A stretch of DNA of 64,000 bases from Maribellus maritimus (GTDB lineage Bacteria > Bacteroidota > Bacteroidia > Bacteroidales > Prolixibacteraceae): positions 124,001 to 188,000 of the forward strand of contig NZ_JAIKLE010000008.1 in NCBI RefSeq assembly GCF_022267315.1, given 5' to 3'. Under the pieces are notes generated by a model. That model had not been told where the DNA came from. It saw only the letters and a program-made list of their open reading frames with translations, and ran no database searches. A program made the position numbers and the translations under genes. Below are positions 40,907 through 49,579 of the stretch, one piece after another (the first letter of the stretch is position 1; each line of letters starts with the position of its first letter).

Positions 40907-42511
40907 ATGAAAATGAACAACTTTATGCAAAGATTTATTTTGCTGGTAATGCTGTCGGGAATTTTTTCGGCGCTGACAACGACGGCACAAAATGCTAGAA
41001 TAAAAATTGATGTCGACCGGAAGATCGGCGAGATAAACAAAAACCTTTATGGAAATTTTGTGGAACACCTTGGGCGTTGCGTCTACGGTGGCATTTACGA
41101 TCCTGATTCTCCGCTTTCAGATGATAAAGGAATTAGGCTGGATGTACTTGACGCAGTAAAAGGGTTAAATATTCCATTAACACGGTATCCGGGAGGAAAC
41201 TTTGTTTCCAATTATCATTGGAAGGATGGAATTGGGCCCAAGGACCAGCGACCAACAAGAATGGAACTGGCCTGGGCAAGATTGGAAACCAACCAATTTG
41301 GCACAGATGAATTTATTGAATATGCGCGTAGAATTGGCACCGATCCATATTTTGCAGTTAATTTAGGTACAGGAACAATTGAAGAAGCTCAGCAGTGGGT
41401 GGAATATTGTAACGTGAAAGAAGGTCCGTATTATGCTGAACTTAGAAAAAAATACGGTCATCCTGCCCCCTATAACATTAAATATTGGAGCCTTGGAAAC
41501 GAAATGGATGGATTCTGGCAAATGGGTCATCTTAATGCGGAAGATTATAGCAAAAAAGCCCATGAAGCAGCCAAATTGATGCGGCTTACTGATCCATCGA
41601 TTAAACTGGTAGCTGCCGGCGCCTCCAACTTCAGACCGGATAATGATCCGCACGAATGGAATGCTACGGTACTTTCTGAGTTAAAAGATGTGGTTGATTA
41701 TATTGCTCTCCATATGTATGTTGGCAATCATCAGGATAATTACTACAATTTTGTTTCGTCGCCGTTGGTTTTGGAAGAGCGGACCAAAGTTGTAAAAGGA
41801 ATGATTTTACGGGAAATGGAAAAAGCGGACCGTGGAGATCGAGACCCTATTTATATCGCATGGGATGAGTACAATATTTGGTATCGCTGGCGAGCAGAGG
41901 AAACCATGACAGGTGACCGTGCTCTTGAGGAACGCTACAACCTTGAAGATGCTTTGGTAATTGCTGGTTTCTTAAACGCATTTATCCGAAATGCCGATAT
42001 CGTAAAAATGGCAAATATGGCGCAGTTGGTGAATGTTATCGCTCCTATTTTTGCCGAAAAAGATGGAATGTTTAAACAAACCATTTATTACCCGCTACAG
42101 CTTTTTGCCAATAACATGTTCGGAACTTCGCTTGACGTTTTTGTGGATTGTGAAACATACGATACTGACGAATTTTACCTCGGACTGGCAGAACAGGCAA
42201 CTCAACAAAACAATGTACCCTATCTTGACGTGTCAGCAGCGTACAATGGTGGAGAAGTTGTGGTGTGTGTTATTAACCGACATAAAGACAATACAATTGA
42301 AACAGATATTATTTCGCAGGAAGGATTATTTGACGGGGAATTTGAGGTATATGAAATAAATGGTCCGGATATTAAGGCCGAAAACGACTTTGACAAAACC
42401 AATGTTCAAACGGTTCAAAAAGAATCAGTAAAAGTCAAAAAAACCGGAAATTTTTCTTACACATTTCCTCCTCATTCATTTACTATGTTAAAAGGAAAAA
42501 TTGTTAAATAA
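40907..42511 (+). CDS. GH51 alpha-L-arabinofuranosidase
   Basis: The 534-residue enzyme has a signal peptide (about 8-28). It is a retaining GH51 arabinofuranosidase with acid/base Glu199 in SLGNEMDG and nucleophile Glu321 in AWDEYNIW. The family start GNFVEHLGRCVYGGIYD and PLTRYPGGNFVS are also present. A C-terminal beta-sandwich closes the chain. It liberates terminal L-arabinofuranose from arabinan or arabinoxylan oligosaccharides. Its gene follows the GH43 endo-arabinanase closely, so the pair likely works as a short arabinan module. Confidence 0.94.
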   Translation: MKMNNFMQRFILLVMLSGIFSALTTTAQNARIKIDVDRKIGEINKNLYGNFVEHLGRCVYGGIYDPDSPLSDDKGIRLDVLDAVKGLNIPLTRYPGGNFVSNYHWKDGIGPKDQRPTRMELAWARLETNQFGTDEFIEYARRIGTDPYFAVNLGTGTIEEAQQWVEYCNVKEGPYYAELRKKYGHPAPYNIKYWSLGNEMDGFWQMGHLNAEDYSKKAHEAAKLMRLTDPSIKLVAAGASNFRPDNDPHEWNATVLSELKDVVDYIALHMYVGNHQDNYYNFVSSPLVLEERTKVVKGMILREMEKADRGDRDPIYIAWDEYNIWYRWRAEETMTGDRALEERYNLEDALVIAGFLNAFIRNADIVKMANMAQLVNVIAPIFAEKDGMFKQTIYYPLQLFANNMFGTSLDVFVDCETYDTDEFYLGLAEQATQQNNVPYLDVSAAYNGGEVVVCVINRHKDNTIETDIISQEGLFDGEFEVYEINGPDIKAENDFDKTNVQTVQKESVKVKKTGNFSYTFPPHSFTMLKGKIVK

Positions 42512-43032
42512 GATCTATATGGCCTGATTTTTAGAAAAAATATTCCAACACATAATTGAAATTGCTTTAAAATGAACTGCCCCCGCCGCTCTGCGGCGGA
42601 GAACTAACCCCAAAGCGATTAGAAGTTTAATTGTTACTTAATTTCATTTGTTCGTTAAGCGACTAAAAAGTAAAGGAGGTTCAATTTATTACAAATTTAC
42701 CACCCCGGTATTTTCGTGTTTCGTTGAATTTCTAATATTCTCCGGGCGATATTCCCGCCTGACTTTTAATATGTGTACAGTGTATCACGGAGGTTATAAG
42801 TAATTTTGCTAATAATGCACAAACAACTATGTTATTCAATTTTAACTAATTGATTAATTTCAACAGAACAAGTAGTTAAGCCAATGAAAGAAATGAATAT
42901 TGTGATTACCCAATCTGGTCAATTACAAAGACAGCAATGGAAGTTTTAAGTTGATTTTAATTTACAAAATAATATTCCAAACTTTTATTAAACTGAATTG
43001 TTTTTGTTTTGAGATAACCAATAATTTTCAAC
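42512..43032. other. intergenic region between GH51 and glutathione peroxidase
   Basis: About 520 nt without a supported gene. It holds a GC-rich hairpin (CCGCCGC 42583-42589 with GCGGCGG 42593-42599, loop TCT) with no T-run, unlike the local base composition; it may be a copy of a dispersed palindromic element. Confidence 0.5.
42583..42599. repeat. GC-rich palindrome, possible REP-like element
   Basis: A 7-bp perfect GC-only stem with a 3-nt loop in an otherwise AT-rich intergenic region. Whether it recurs in the genome cannot be seen from one window. Confidence 0.4.
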
Positions 43033-43581
43033 ATGAAAAAAATTGTTTTGCTTCTTACAGTCGCATTATTTTTAGGCTTAGGTGTAGATGCACAAAATAC
43101 TATTCACAAATTTAAAGTTAAAGATATTGATGGCAATAGTTTTGATTTGTCATCCTTAAAAGGGAAAAAAGTATTAGTAGTTAATACCGCCTCAAAGTGT
43201 GGACTTACACCGCAATACGAACAACTTCAGGAATTATACGAAACCTATGGAGATGAAAACTTTGTTATCATCGGGTTTCCGGCAAATAACTTTGCAAATC
43301 AGGAACCTGGTTCAAATGAAGAAATTGAAGAATTCTGTCAGAAAAATTATGGAGTAACATTTCCTATGATGTCCAAAATCAGTGTTAAAGGAGATGATAT
43401 ACACCCGGTTTATCAATGGCTGACTCAAAAAAGTAAAAATGGAGTTATGGATTCCGAAGTAAGCTGGAATTTTCAAAAATACTTAATCAATGAAAAAGGA
43501 GAATGGGTTGAAATGATTGACCCAAAAACCAAGCCAAACGATGAAAAAATAATAAACTGGATTAAAGGGACACAACCATAA
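43033..43581 (+). CDS. exported glutathione peroxidase family protein
   Basis: The 182-residue thiol peroxidase has a signal peptide (MKKIVLLLTVALFLGLGVDA), so it acts in the periplasm. The peroxidatic Cys56 sits in VVNTASKCGLTPQYEQLQ, and the other GPx signatures GFPANNFANQEPG (Gln90) and EVSWNFQKYLI (Trp) are present. Cys102 in EFCQKNYGV is placed as the resolving cysteine of thioredoxin-dependent GPx enzymes. The normal cytosolic form lacks the leader. Electron donor in the periplasm is unknown. Confidence 0.93.
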   Translation: MKKIVLLLTVALFLGLGVDAQNTIHKFKVKDIDGNSFDLSSLKGKKVLVVNTASKCGLTPQYEQLQELYETYGDENFVIIGFPANNFANQEPGSNEEIEEFCQKNYGVTFPMMSKISVKGDDIHPVYQWLTQKSKNGVMDSEVSWNFQKYLINEKGEWVEMIDPKTKPNDEKIINWIKGTQP

Positions 43582-43587
43582 AAATGA

Positions 43588-44025
43588 TTATGCAGAAGCT
43601 GACTTCCTGTTTGACTCTTCATTGTCTGCATCAACTTCAATATGTTTCTCCTGGATATTGTTGTTTTTTAAAATCTTTTTTGCCTTTTCATTGAGATGTT
43701 CAAAAGCCTCCGCAAAAGATTTTATACTTCGGAATACGTTGATTATTTTAATTTTTGGATTTGGCTTATCAACAGTTTCAGAATAAACATGAATTTTATT
43801 CATTGAAGAATCATATTGAATAAGTTGTCCTTTTTCATAGTCAAAAGAAAACTCTTCATGCTCAGCAATAACAAACTCCAAACCCGACTTTTCATAACCT
43901 ACCTTGAAAAATTTAGCATACAAAATATACACCTTCCCGTCTGGCAATCCATAAAACTGAACAGGCATTTTAGTAGGCAAATATGTCATGTATGATTTGT
44001 GGATTAACCTCGCAAATGACTCCAT
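43588..44025 (-). CDS. hypothetical protein
   Basis: A 145-residue protein converges on the peroxidase gene with only 6 nt between stops. The N-terminal ~90 residues look like mixed beta-strands (YGLPDGKVYILYAKFFKVGY, FSFDYEKGQLIQYD). The C-terminal part is a charged helix (AFEHLNEKAKKILKNNN) with a low-complexity acidic end. No signal peptide or membrane segment is seen. I do not recognise a family. Coding is supported by length, codon use and the absence of a better overlapping frame. Confidence 0.6.
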   Translation of the reverse strand: MESFARLIHKSYMTYLPTKMPVQFYGLPDGKVYILYAKFFKVGYEKSGLEFVIAEHEEFSFDYEKGQLIQYDSSMNKIHVYSETVDKPNPKIKIINVFRSIKSFAEAFEHLNEKAKKILKNNNIQEKHIEVDADNEESNRKSASA

Positions 44026-44510
44026 AACACAAACTAATGATTATAAATGACCCTCTTAACTTAAAAAGTTTCTGAAGATAGTACTTTTTTCAAGAGAAAA
44101 ACAAATATTTTCTACACTAAAAACTGAAAATTTAAAAATCTTAATAGTTGAAAAGAGGAGATTTTTGTTCATCCATAAAACATCAATCAAAAAGAAAGGG
44201 CAGCTCAATAGCTACCCTTTTAAATGTTAACCCCCAAACACACAATATGGGAAGAACCCCATATGCATATCTAAGATACAAATATTTTTTTAATTGGTCA
44301 ATATAATTTTATTAACAATAATTCTCAATACAGAAAAATAAAATGGAGTGAGTTACCTTTTATTTTACATAAATTCATCAGAATAACAGACCACTTTTCG
44401 CGAACACGTAATAACGGTAAAATTTCGAACTGGTTTACATTTTAACGTGAAAACCGTCAAATTTCAGCAAAAAAAGAAAATCTGCCAAAATGTAACAATC
44501 TGGTTTACAG
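44026..44510. other. intergenic region downstream of tRNA-Gly
   Basis: About 485 nt with no supported gene. Hairpins lie at 44195-44220 and at 44245-44264 (ATATGGG/CCCATAT). Confidence 0.5.
44191..44221 (-). terminator. probable terminator for the minus-strand tRNA-Gly transcript
   Basis: A stem AAAGGG-AGCT / AGCT-CCCTTT (44195-44220, one internal mismatch) is followed on the minus strand by a T-rich tract (CTTTTTG). It lies about 300 nt downstream of the tRNA, so the link is inferred. Confidence 0.5.
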
Positions 44511-44582
44511 AGCGGGAAACGGGGATCGAACCCGCGACCCTCAGCTTGGGAAGCTGATGCTCTACCACTGAGCTACTCCCGC
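44511..44582 (-). tRNA. tRNA-Gly (anticodon CCC)
   Basis: On the minus strand the sequence forms a 72-nt cloverleaf. The acceptor stem is GCGGGAG with TTCCCGC, the D-arm is GCTCAGTGGTAGAGC, and the anticodon stem is TCAGC/GCTGA with loop TTCCCAA (anticodon CCC, glycine GGG). The T-arm has GCGGGTTCGATCCCCGT. CCA is not encoded. Confidence 0.95.
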
Positions 44583-44776
44583 TTTTCTCAATGCGAAAAT
44601 ATAAATTATTTTGATTGATTAATCTTCATACAGCCATAATAATTGAAGGAAAAAACAAATATTCTGTTCTTCTATACAAATGACTAAAAATTAATTTTTA
44701 ATCTGCCTCAATTATTATTAAACAGTAAAAAAACTTTTATTTGACCTTTGCTACTGTAATAATTCTATCCTCAAAA

Positions 44777-46099
44777 TTAGACCTTTGGCAATTGCCACTG
44801 ATCACGATAAGAAACCTTCATAAGTTTGTTAGCTTCTTCATCATCAAATTTTTTGGCTGCATCGTCCCAATGGATAACTTTTCCTACACGGTAAGCAATA
44901 TTCCCCATCTCGGAAACCGTTGCAGTTTTGGCACCAATTTCAACAGAGGCATTTGGAGTTCCACCTTCGCGAATACATTGTAAGAAATTTTTCACATGTT
45001 CGTCCTGTCCGTCTCCATAATTATTTTGCACAAGCCCCTCAAAAAATGGTTCTCTTTTTTCATTATTAAAATCCGGAATAAGTTCATACCCCCCACGATC
45101 AACGACTAAAGTTCCTTTATTTCCAACAAATGCGACACCGTGAGAATTTCTTTTGTAAAGCCCTATTCCAGGATTCAGGCCGCATTCCCATATCATCGTA
45201 TGCTCAGGATAACCATATAAAGCCTGTTCGATATCCGGCGTATCCATTGCTCCGGGTTTATTGTAAAACATACCTCCCCCGGGAGAAATTTTCTGCGGCA
45301 TACCGGCATCCATTGCAAATAGAGCAAAGTCAAGCAAGTGAACTCCCCAGTCAGTCATTGCACCTCCTGCATAATCCCACCACCAGCGGAAATTATAATG
45401 AAAACGATTCAAGTTGAAAGGTCTTTTAGGTGCAGGCCCCAACCACATATCGTAATCTACATAGTCAGGAGCCTCTTCTTTATCTGGCATTACCGGATAT
45501 GGATTATCATATCCTTTGTAAATCCATGCACGAACCAAATGAACATCTCCTAATTCTCCCGACTTAACAATGTCAGAGGCTTCAAACCAATGTTTTGAAC
45601 TCCGCTGCCACATATTTACCTGAACAACTAATTCCGGATGTTTTTTAGCGGCTTTTACCATTGCATCACATTCTTCAATACTATGGCCCATTGGTTTTTC
45701 AACATACACATGTTTTCCGGCCTCTAATGCCATCATCATCATAATTGCGTGCCAATGGTCTGGTGTGCCAATAATTACAGCATCAACATCGGGGTTATCT
45801 AAAACTTCACGAAAATCAGAATAGGTGAGTGGTTTCGTTTCTGTAATTTTTTCAACTTCTGCAGCGCGTTCTTCAAGAATATTGGAATCAACGTCGCATA
45901 TTGCAACACAATCAACATTGTTCTTTTTGTCTGTTATAAAACTTTTTAAGTCGCTAAATCCCTGGCTTCTGCAACCAATTAAAGCTACTCTAATTTTCTC
46001 TGCAGGAGAAGCACAAGCATTCATAATAGTTGGAAAAGTACTTATTGCTGCTGTGGCAATTGCCGAAGTTTTAATAAAGTTTCTTCTGTCTGAATTCAT
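44777..46099 (-). CDS. Tat-exported Gfo/Idh/MocA-family oxidoreductase
   Basis: The 440-residue protein has a Tat signal (DRRNFIKTSAIATAA, then a hydrophobic run ending ACAS). A Rossmann NAD(P) domain follows (VALIGCRSQGFSDLKSF) with the EKP motif (EKPMGHS) after GTPDHWHAIM. The Gfo/Idh/MocA C-terminal domain is rich in Trp and Gly (NFRWWWDYAGGAMTDWGVHLLD). Such exported members are common in Bacteroidota, and some act as NAD-dependent glycosidases or sugar epimerases. The folded export with bound cofactor explains the Tat signal. The sugar substrate is unknown. Confidence 0.9.
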   Translation of the reverse strand: MNSDRRNFIKTSAIATAAISTFPTIMNACASPAEKIRVALIGCRSQGFSDLKSFITDKKNNVDCVAICDVDSNILEERAAEVEKITETKPLTYSDFREVLDNPDVDAVIIGTPDHWHAIMMMMALEAGKHVYVEKPMGHSIEECDAMVKAAKKHPELVVQVNMWQRSSKHWFEASDIVKSGELGDVHLVRAWIYKGYDNPYPVMPDKEEAPDYVDYDMWLGPAPKRPFNLNRFHYNFRWWWDYAGGAMTDWGVHLLDFALFAMDAGMPQKISPGGGMFYNKPGAMDTPDIEQALYGYPEHTMIWECGLNPGIGLYKRNSHGVAFVGNKGTLVVDRGGYELIPDFNNEKREPFFEGLVQNNYGDGQDEHVKNFLQCIREGGTPNASVEIGAKTATVSEMGNIAYRVGKVIHWDDAAKKFDDEEANKLMKVSYRDQWQLPKV

Positions 46100-46288
46100 C
46101 TTAGTGGTTTTTGAACGTTTAAATTGGACTGGTAAATATAGCAGTTCTGACTTTTAAATAGAATTTTTTAATATACTTTAAACAGATATTTTGAATAAAC
46201 CATAAACAAAAATCTAAAAAGAACTTTTCCGGTTTTTAGGAGAACATCGAACAAAGCCCCAAAATTAGCAGGAAAGCAATCTTTCAGC

Positions 46289-46296
46289 TATTTTTG
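46289..46296 (+). promoter_or_regulatory. -7 element for the AraC-family gene
   Basis: TATTTTTG matches TAnnTTTG; a weak TTAG lies 20 nt upstream. Initiation near 46303 fits ATG 46311. Confidence 0.5.
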
Positions 46297-46310
46297 TAAA
46301 AAAACTAAAA

Positions 46311-47189
46311 ATGTTTGTTTGGGAATGGCCTCAGTTGCAAAATAAAAACCACTCATTTCAAAAAAGCAAAGAGAATTTGGTTGTTTATGCCAAAAGCTGT
46401 GGAAACTTTTATTACCCCAAACACAGATCGCCTTATCTTTTTCTGACCAACTTTTTAAATCCCGGAAATTATTATTTAAACGAAAGTCAAACACAGGTCA
46501 GGGAAAAGAGTTTCTATTTTCTGAATGCAGACGATTCCATTGCAATCGATTATTCCAAACCGGTAAAGCTGCAAACACTTCTTATTTTGTTTGACGATGA
46601 ATTTATAAAAAACAGTATCAAAAATCTTCTCTCGACACAAGAGCAACTACTCGATTTTAATGCAAAAAGAACAGATTTTCATATTCCTACAGTCCCCTTC
46701 GAGCTAAACGAAAGAGTTCAAAAAATCCTTTGTTTTCTGTTAAACAATTCATCTTATAAAGAAAATGTTGATTTTTATTTGTACGAGTTGGTTTCGGAAT
46801 TTGTTAAAATGAACAACAAAACATCAAAACAGATTCAAAAAATTGATGCAGTAAAAACTTCCACAAAAACAGAACTGTACAAACGACTTTTTATCGCCCG
46901 GGAGTTTATCCGGGAAAATGTCTCAAAAAAAATAACCCTTGATGAGATTGCATTGGAAGCAGGTTTAAATAAATACCACCTGCAATCAAATTTTAAACAG
47001 CTGTTTCAATCTACCCCTCACCAGTTTTCGACCCAACTAAAATTGAGTAAGGCTTATCAACTGTTAAAACATAAAAAGGGCTCTGTAACGGAAATATGTG
47101 AATCAGTAGGTTTTGACAGTATAGGTTCCTTTAGTCATCTGTTTAAAAATCATTTTCACATCTCACCTTCCACCTTGCTCAAAAACTAA
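46311..47189 (+). CDS. AraC-family transcriptional regulator
   Basis: The 292-residue protein has an N-terminal cupin-like sensing part (1-170; HSFQKSKENLVVYAK, PGNYYLNESQ) and a C-terminal AraC DNA-binding domain with two helix-turn-helix units (about 190-292). The first unit has ITLDEIALEAGLNKYHLQSNFK and the second VTEICESVGFDSIGSFSHLFKN. The ligand is unknown. The two genes downstream on the same strand (SRPBCC, C45-type hydrolase) may be its targets, since the three lie together without strong terminators. Confidence 0.9.
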   Translation: MFVWEWPQLQNKNHSFQKSKENLVVYAKSCGNFYYPKHRSPYLFLTNFLNPGNYYLNESQTQVREKSFYFLNADDSIAIDYSKPVKLQTLLILFDDEFIKNSIKNLLSTQEQLLDFNAKRTDFHIPTVPFELNERVQKILCFLLNNSSYKENVDFYLYELVSEFVKMNNKTSKQIQKIDAVKTSTKTELYKRLFIAREFIRENVSKKITLDEIALEAGLNKYHLQSNFKQLFQSTPHQFSTQLKLSKAYQLLKHKKGSVTEICESVGFDSIGSFSHLFKNHFHISPSTLLKN

Positions 47190-47261
47190 AATTCCCAATT
47201 TTCGATAAATTGAATTGCTCTCTTTTATTCATTTTTGCCTGAAACAATAAACAGAAAGAAA

Positions 47262-47741
47262 ATGAAGAAACCCATTAAGTCCAAAAGAATTTCAAAACAA
47301 GCTGTCATTAAATTGAACGGTAACATCGAAAATATTTTTCCTCTTTTTGGAGCTTTTGAAGAACGCAAATGGGCAGAGGGCTGGAATCCTGAACTTATTT
47401 ATCCGGAAACTGAAAAAATAGAGGAAGGAACAACTTTTAAAACAAACCCTACATTTGACGGAGAAAGTGATTATTTGTGGATTGTAACAAAATATTCCAC
47501 TGAAACGAAGCTCGTCCGGTATCTGGTAATAACTGACGACCGTTTCTGGACAATTACTGTTCAGTGTTTTCAGATAGATGAGAATAACACCAAAGCCCAA
47601 ATTACCTATTCATTTACAGGCTTAAATAAAAACGGAAACATACAAAACAAAAAAGCCCTGAATAACATATTTTCTGAAAATCTTAAAGACTGGGAAAATG
47701 AAATTAACCAATATTTAAAATGCAATAATGTAAAAACATGA
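47262..47741 (+). CDS. SRPBCC-like ligand-binding protein
   Basis: The product is about 159 residues from ATG 47262; an upstream TTG at 47235 is less likely. The fold signature is that of the START/SRPBCC (Bet v 1-like) group: a first strand ending VIKLNGNIENIFPLFG, then ERKWAEGWNPELIYP, EEGTTFKT, and a C-terminal helix (LNNIFSENLKDWENEINQYL). Such proteins bind hydrophobic ligands or act as cyclases. There is no signal peptide. The stop overlaps the next ATG by 4 nt (ATGA), coupling it to the C45-type hydrolase. Confidence 0.7.
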   Translation: MKKPIKSKRISKQAVIKLNGNIENIFPLFGAFEERKWAEGWNPELIYPETEKIEEGTTFKTNPTFDGESDYLWIVTKYSTETKLVRYLVITDDRFWTITVQCFQIDENNTKAQITYSFTGLNKNGNIQNKKALNNIFSENLKDWENEINQYLKCNNVKT

Positions 47742-48904
47742 CGCTCAAAATCAGCGAACATATTATTCACCGGAAAAAAGGAGACTATGTAACGGCACGG
47801 CACATGAAACTGTGGGGGACAAGCCGTGAGATTGGATTTCAATTGGGTAAAATAGCTCGCAAACAATACTCTGTTTTAGCCGTGACAAACCCAAATCCGA
47901 CAAAAAATGAATGTCAGAAAAAATATATTCAGCAAAATTATCCGGTTCATTTCGAACGAATGAAAGGCTTTGCGGAAGCGTTTGGTGAAAGTCTGGTGGC
48001 TACGGATAAAGATTTCACTTGTTTTGGTCATCTTAACGGAACGATTGCATGTTCAGCCGTTTTTTATCCCGCTGAATTTACACAAACAAAAACCGGTATT
48101 TTAAGCAGAAATGCAGATTTACCGTTGATTGCATTTCAGGAAATAATGGGTCAAAAACCTTCACCTGATTCAAAATCGGTATTGTCCAATCCGTATGTTA
48201 TTGAAATTTATCCAGACAAAGGATATGCATCACTGTCAACTTTTTCTTTCGAATTGTACGGGCTTGCTTTAGACGGAATCAATTCGGAAGGTCTGGTCGT
48301 TTCCCATTTACACGCCGACAGTGTAAACACCAGCTTTTACAAGCCAACAAAGGGTTTTGGCGTTGGAATAAATGAAATGCTTGCCGTTCAGCTCCTGCTC
48401 GACAATTGCAAAAATGCAGAAGAAGCAAAAAAATTACTTCTGCTGAATAAACATTTTTATATGTTTTTGCCAACCCATTTGATTGTTGCCGATAAAGACG
48501 GGAATTCTTTTATTTGGGAATATTCACCTAATCACAACGAGGAGTTTATTATCAGCGGAAATCAAAAAATTCAAATCATTACAAATTTCCCTGTTCATCA
48601 GTTCCTTCACTCAAAAAATTTCCCTACCAGTATCGATGATTCTTGTCCGTTTGCAAGATTCAAAACGCTTGAAAAGGCAATCAAGGACAACAGCAAAAGC
48701 CTTTCGATACAACAAATAAAAAATATAAACTCCACGGTTTTTATACAAGATAAAATGTGTACAAAACCTCTTGTTCCACCAGTCAGAACTGTGTATCACA
48801 ACCTATACGACACAGGCAATAGTTCGATGGAGATTTCTTTTTACAGAAAAGATGATGCAGACCATCAGTTAAGGACAAAATATTACAAATTTCAATTGAA
48901 ATGA
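47738..48904 (+). CDS. C45-type (acyl-CoA:6-APA acyltransferase-like) Ntn amidohydrolase
   Basis: The 388-residue protein resembles the peptidase C45/carcinine hydrolase group. RHMKLWGTSREIGFQLGKIA and ACSAVFYPAEFTQ precede LSRNADLPL (Arg124, Asn125, Asp127). Cys105 is the likely N-terminal nucleophile, freed by self-cleavage between Ala104 and Cys105. Later LDGINSEGLVVSHLH and HLIVADKDGNSFIWEY complete the Ntn core. These enzymes hydrolyse linear amides such as N-acyl amino acids, beta-alanyl amides or penicillin side chains. No signal peptide is seen. It is coupled to the SRPBCC gene and may be regulated by the AraC protein. Confidence 0.82.
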   Translation: MTLKISEHIIHRKKGDYVTARHMKLWGTSREIGFQLGKIARKQYSVLAVTNPNPTKNECQKKYIQQNYPVHFERMKGFAEAFGESLVATDKDFTCFGHLNGTIACSAVFYPAEFTQTKTGILSRNADLPLIAFQEIMGQKPSPDSKSVLSNPYVIEIYPDKGYASLSTFSFELYGLALDGINSEGLVVSHLHADSVNTSFYKPTKGFGVGINEMLAVQLLLDNCKNAEEAKKLLLLNKHFYMFLPTHLIVADKDGNSFIWEYSPNHNEEFIISGNQKIQIITNFPVHQFLHSKNFPTSIDDSCPFARFKTLEKAIKDNSKSLSIQQIKNINSTVFIQDKMCTKPLVPPVRTVYHNLYDTGNSSMEISFYRKDDADHQLRTKYYKFQLK

Positions 48905-48936
48905 TTCTCTTTTCGCTTTTTTTTATCATTTATTTC

Positions 48937-48944
48937 TAATTTTG
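48937..48944 (+). promoter_or_regulatory. -7 element for the 48.97 kb gene
   Basis: TAATTTTG matches TAnnTTTG; initiation near 48951 gives a short leader holding the GGGAGG ribosome-binding site of GTG 48975. Confidence 0.45.
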
Positions 48945-48974
48945 AAAAGAAATGAAAAGGAAGGGAGGAAAATC

Positions 48975-49517
48975 GTGAGAAACATAATTATTTTTTTTCT
49001 GATTTTTATTTGCTGGAGTGCCACTGCACAGGAAAAATTAATGCCGGTAATGCCTCTTGAGAAAGACTCCTCACAGATTGAACTTGAGCGTCAGATTCTT
49101 TACCGTCAAATGTTATCCGGTACTTTGCAGAGTGGTGGTTTGGTGCCCGATTTGGAAATTCCGGAATTTGATGTCGGCGCACTAATCGCACAACAGCGAT
49201 ATCAGTTTAATATGCAGGATTTTTTTAATCTCAACGAACTGAGTACTTTTTCATTCAATCGTCCCGGTTTAATATTTTCGCCTTTTTTGAGAAACGGAGC
49301 CATTTTCAGTGGTGCTACCTATAAATTAAATGACAAAATTAAACTGGGGGGCTACAGCTTTGGGGCCAATTCCATTTTCTCAGCTCCTTTACCAAACCAA
49401 AACATGAATAATTTTGACATGAGGGGCGCAAGCATGTTCTTCCAGTACAAGGTTTCTGATAAATTTAAAATTGAAACCCGTGTTAGTGTTACACAAGGCA
49501 ACGGGCCGGGATTTTAA
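48975..49517 (+). CDS. secreted hypothetical protein, probably outer-membrane
   Basis: About 180 residues with a signal peptide (VRNIIIFFLIFICWSATAQ). The frame is open from TTG 48942, but a strong ribosome-binding site (GGGAGG, 48961-48966) lies 8 nt before GTG 48975, and translation there gives a clean leader, so I take GTG as the start. The mature part has an N-terminal linker followed by alternating strands (GAIFSGATYKLNDKIKLGGYSFGANS, then FQYKVSDKFKIETRV), like a small partial barrel. I do not know its function. Confidence 0.7.
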   Translation: MRNIIIFFLIFICWSATAQEKLMPVMPLEKDSSQIELERQILYRQMLSGTLQSGGLVPDLEIPEFDVGALIAQQRYQFNMQDFFNLNELSTFSFNRPGLIFSPFLRNGAIFSGATYKLNDKIKLGGYSFGANSIFSAPLPNQNMNNFDMRGASMFFQYKVSDKFKIETRVSVTQGNGPGF

Positions 49518-49579
49518 AACAGGATTAAAAAATTCAAATAATTCTTCCTAACTTTTCACTCTTTACTTAATCTTTTTTT

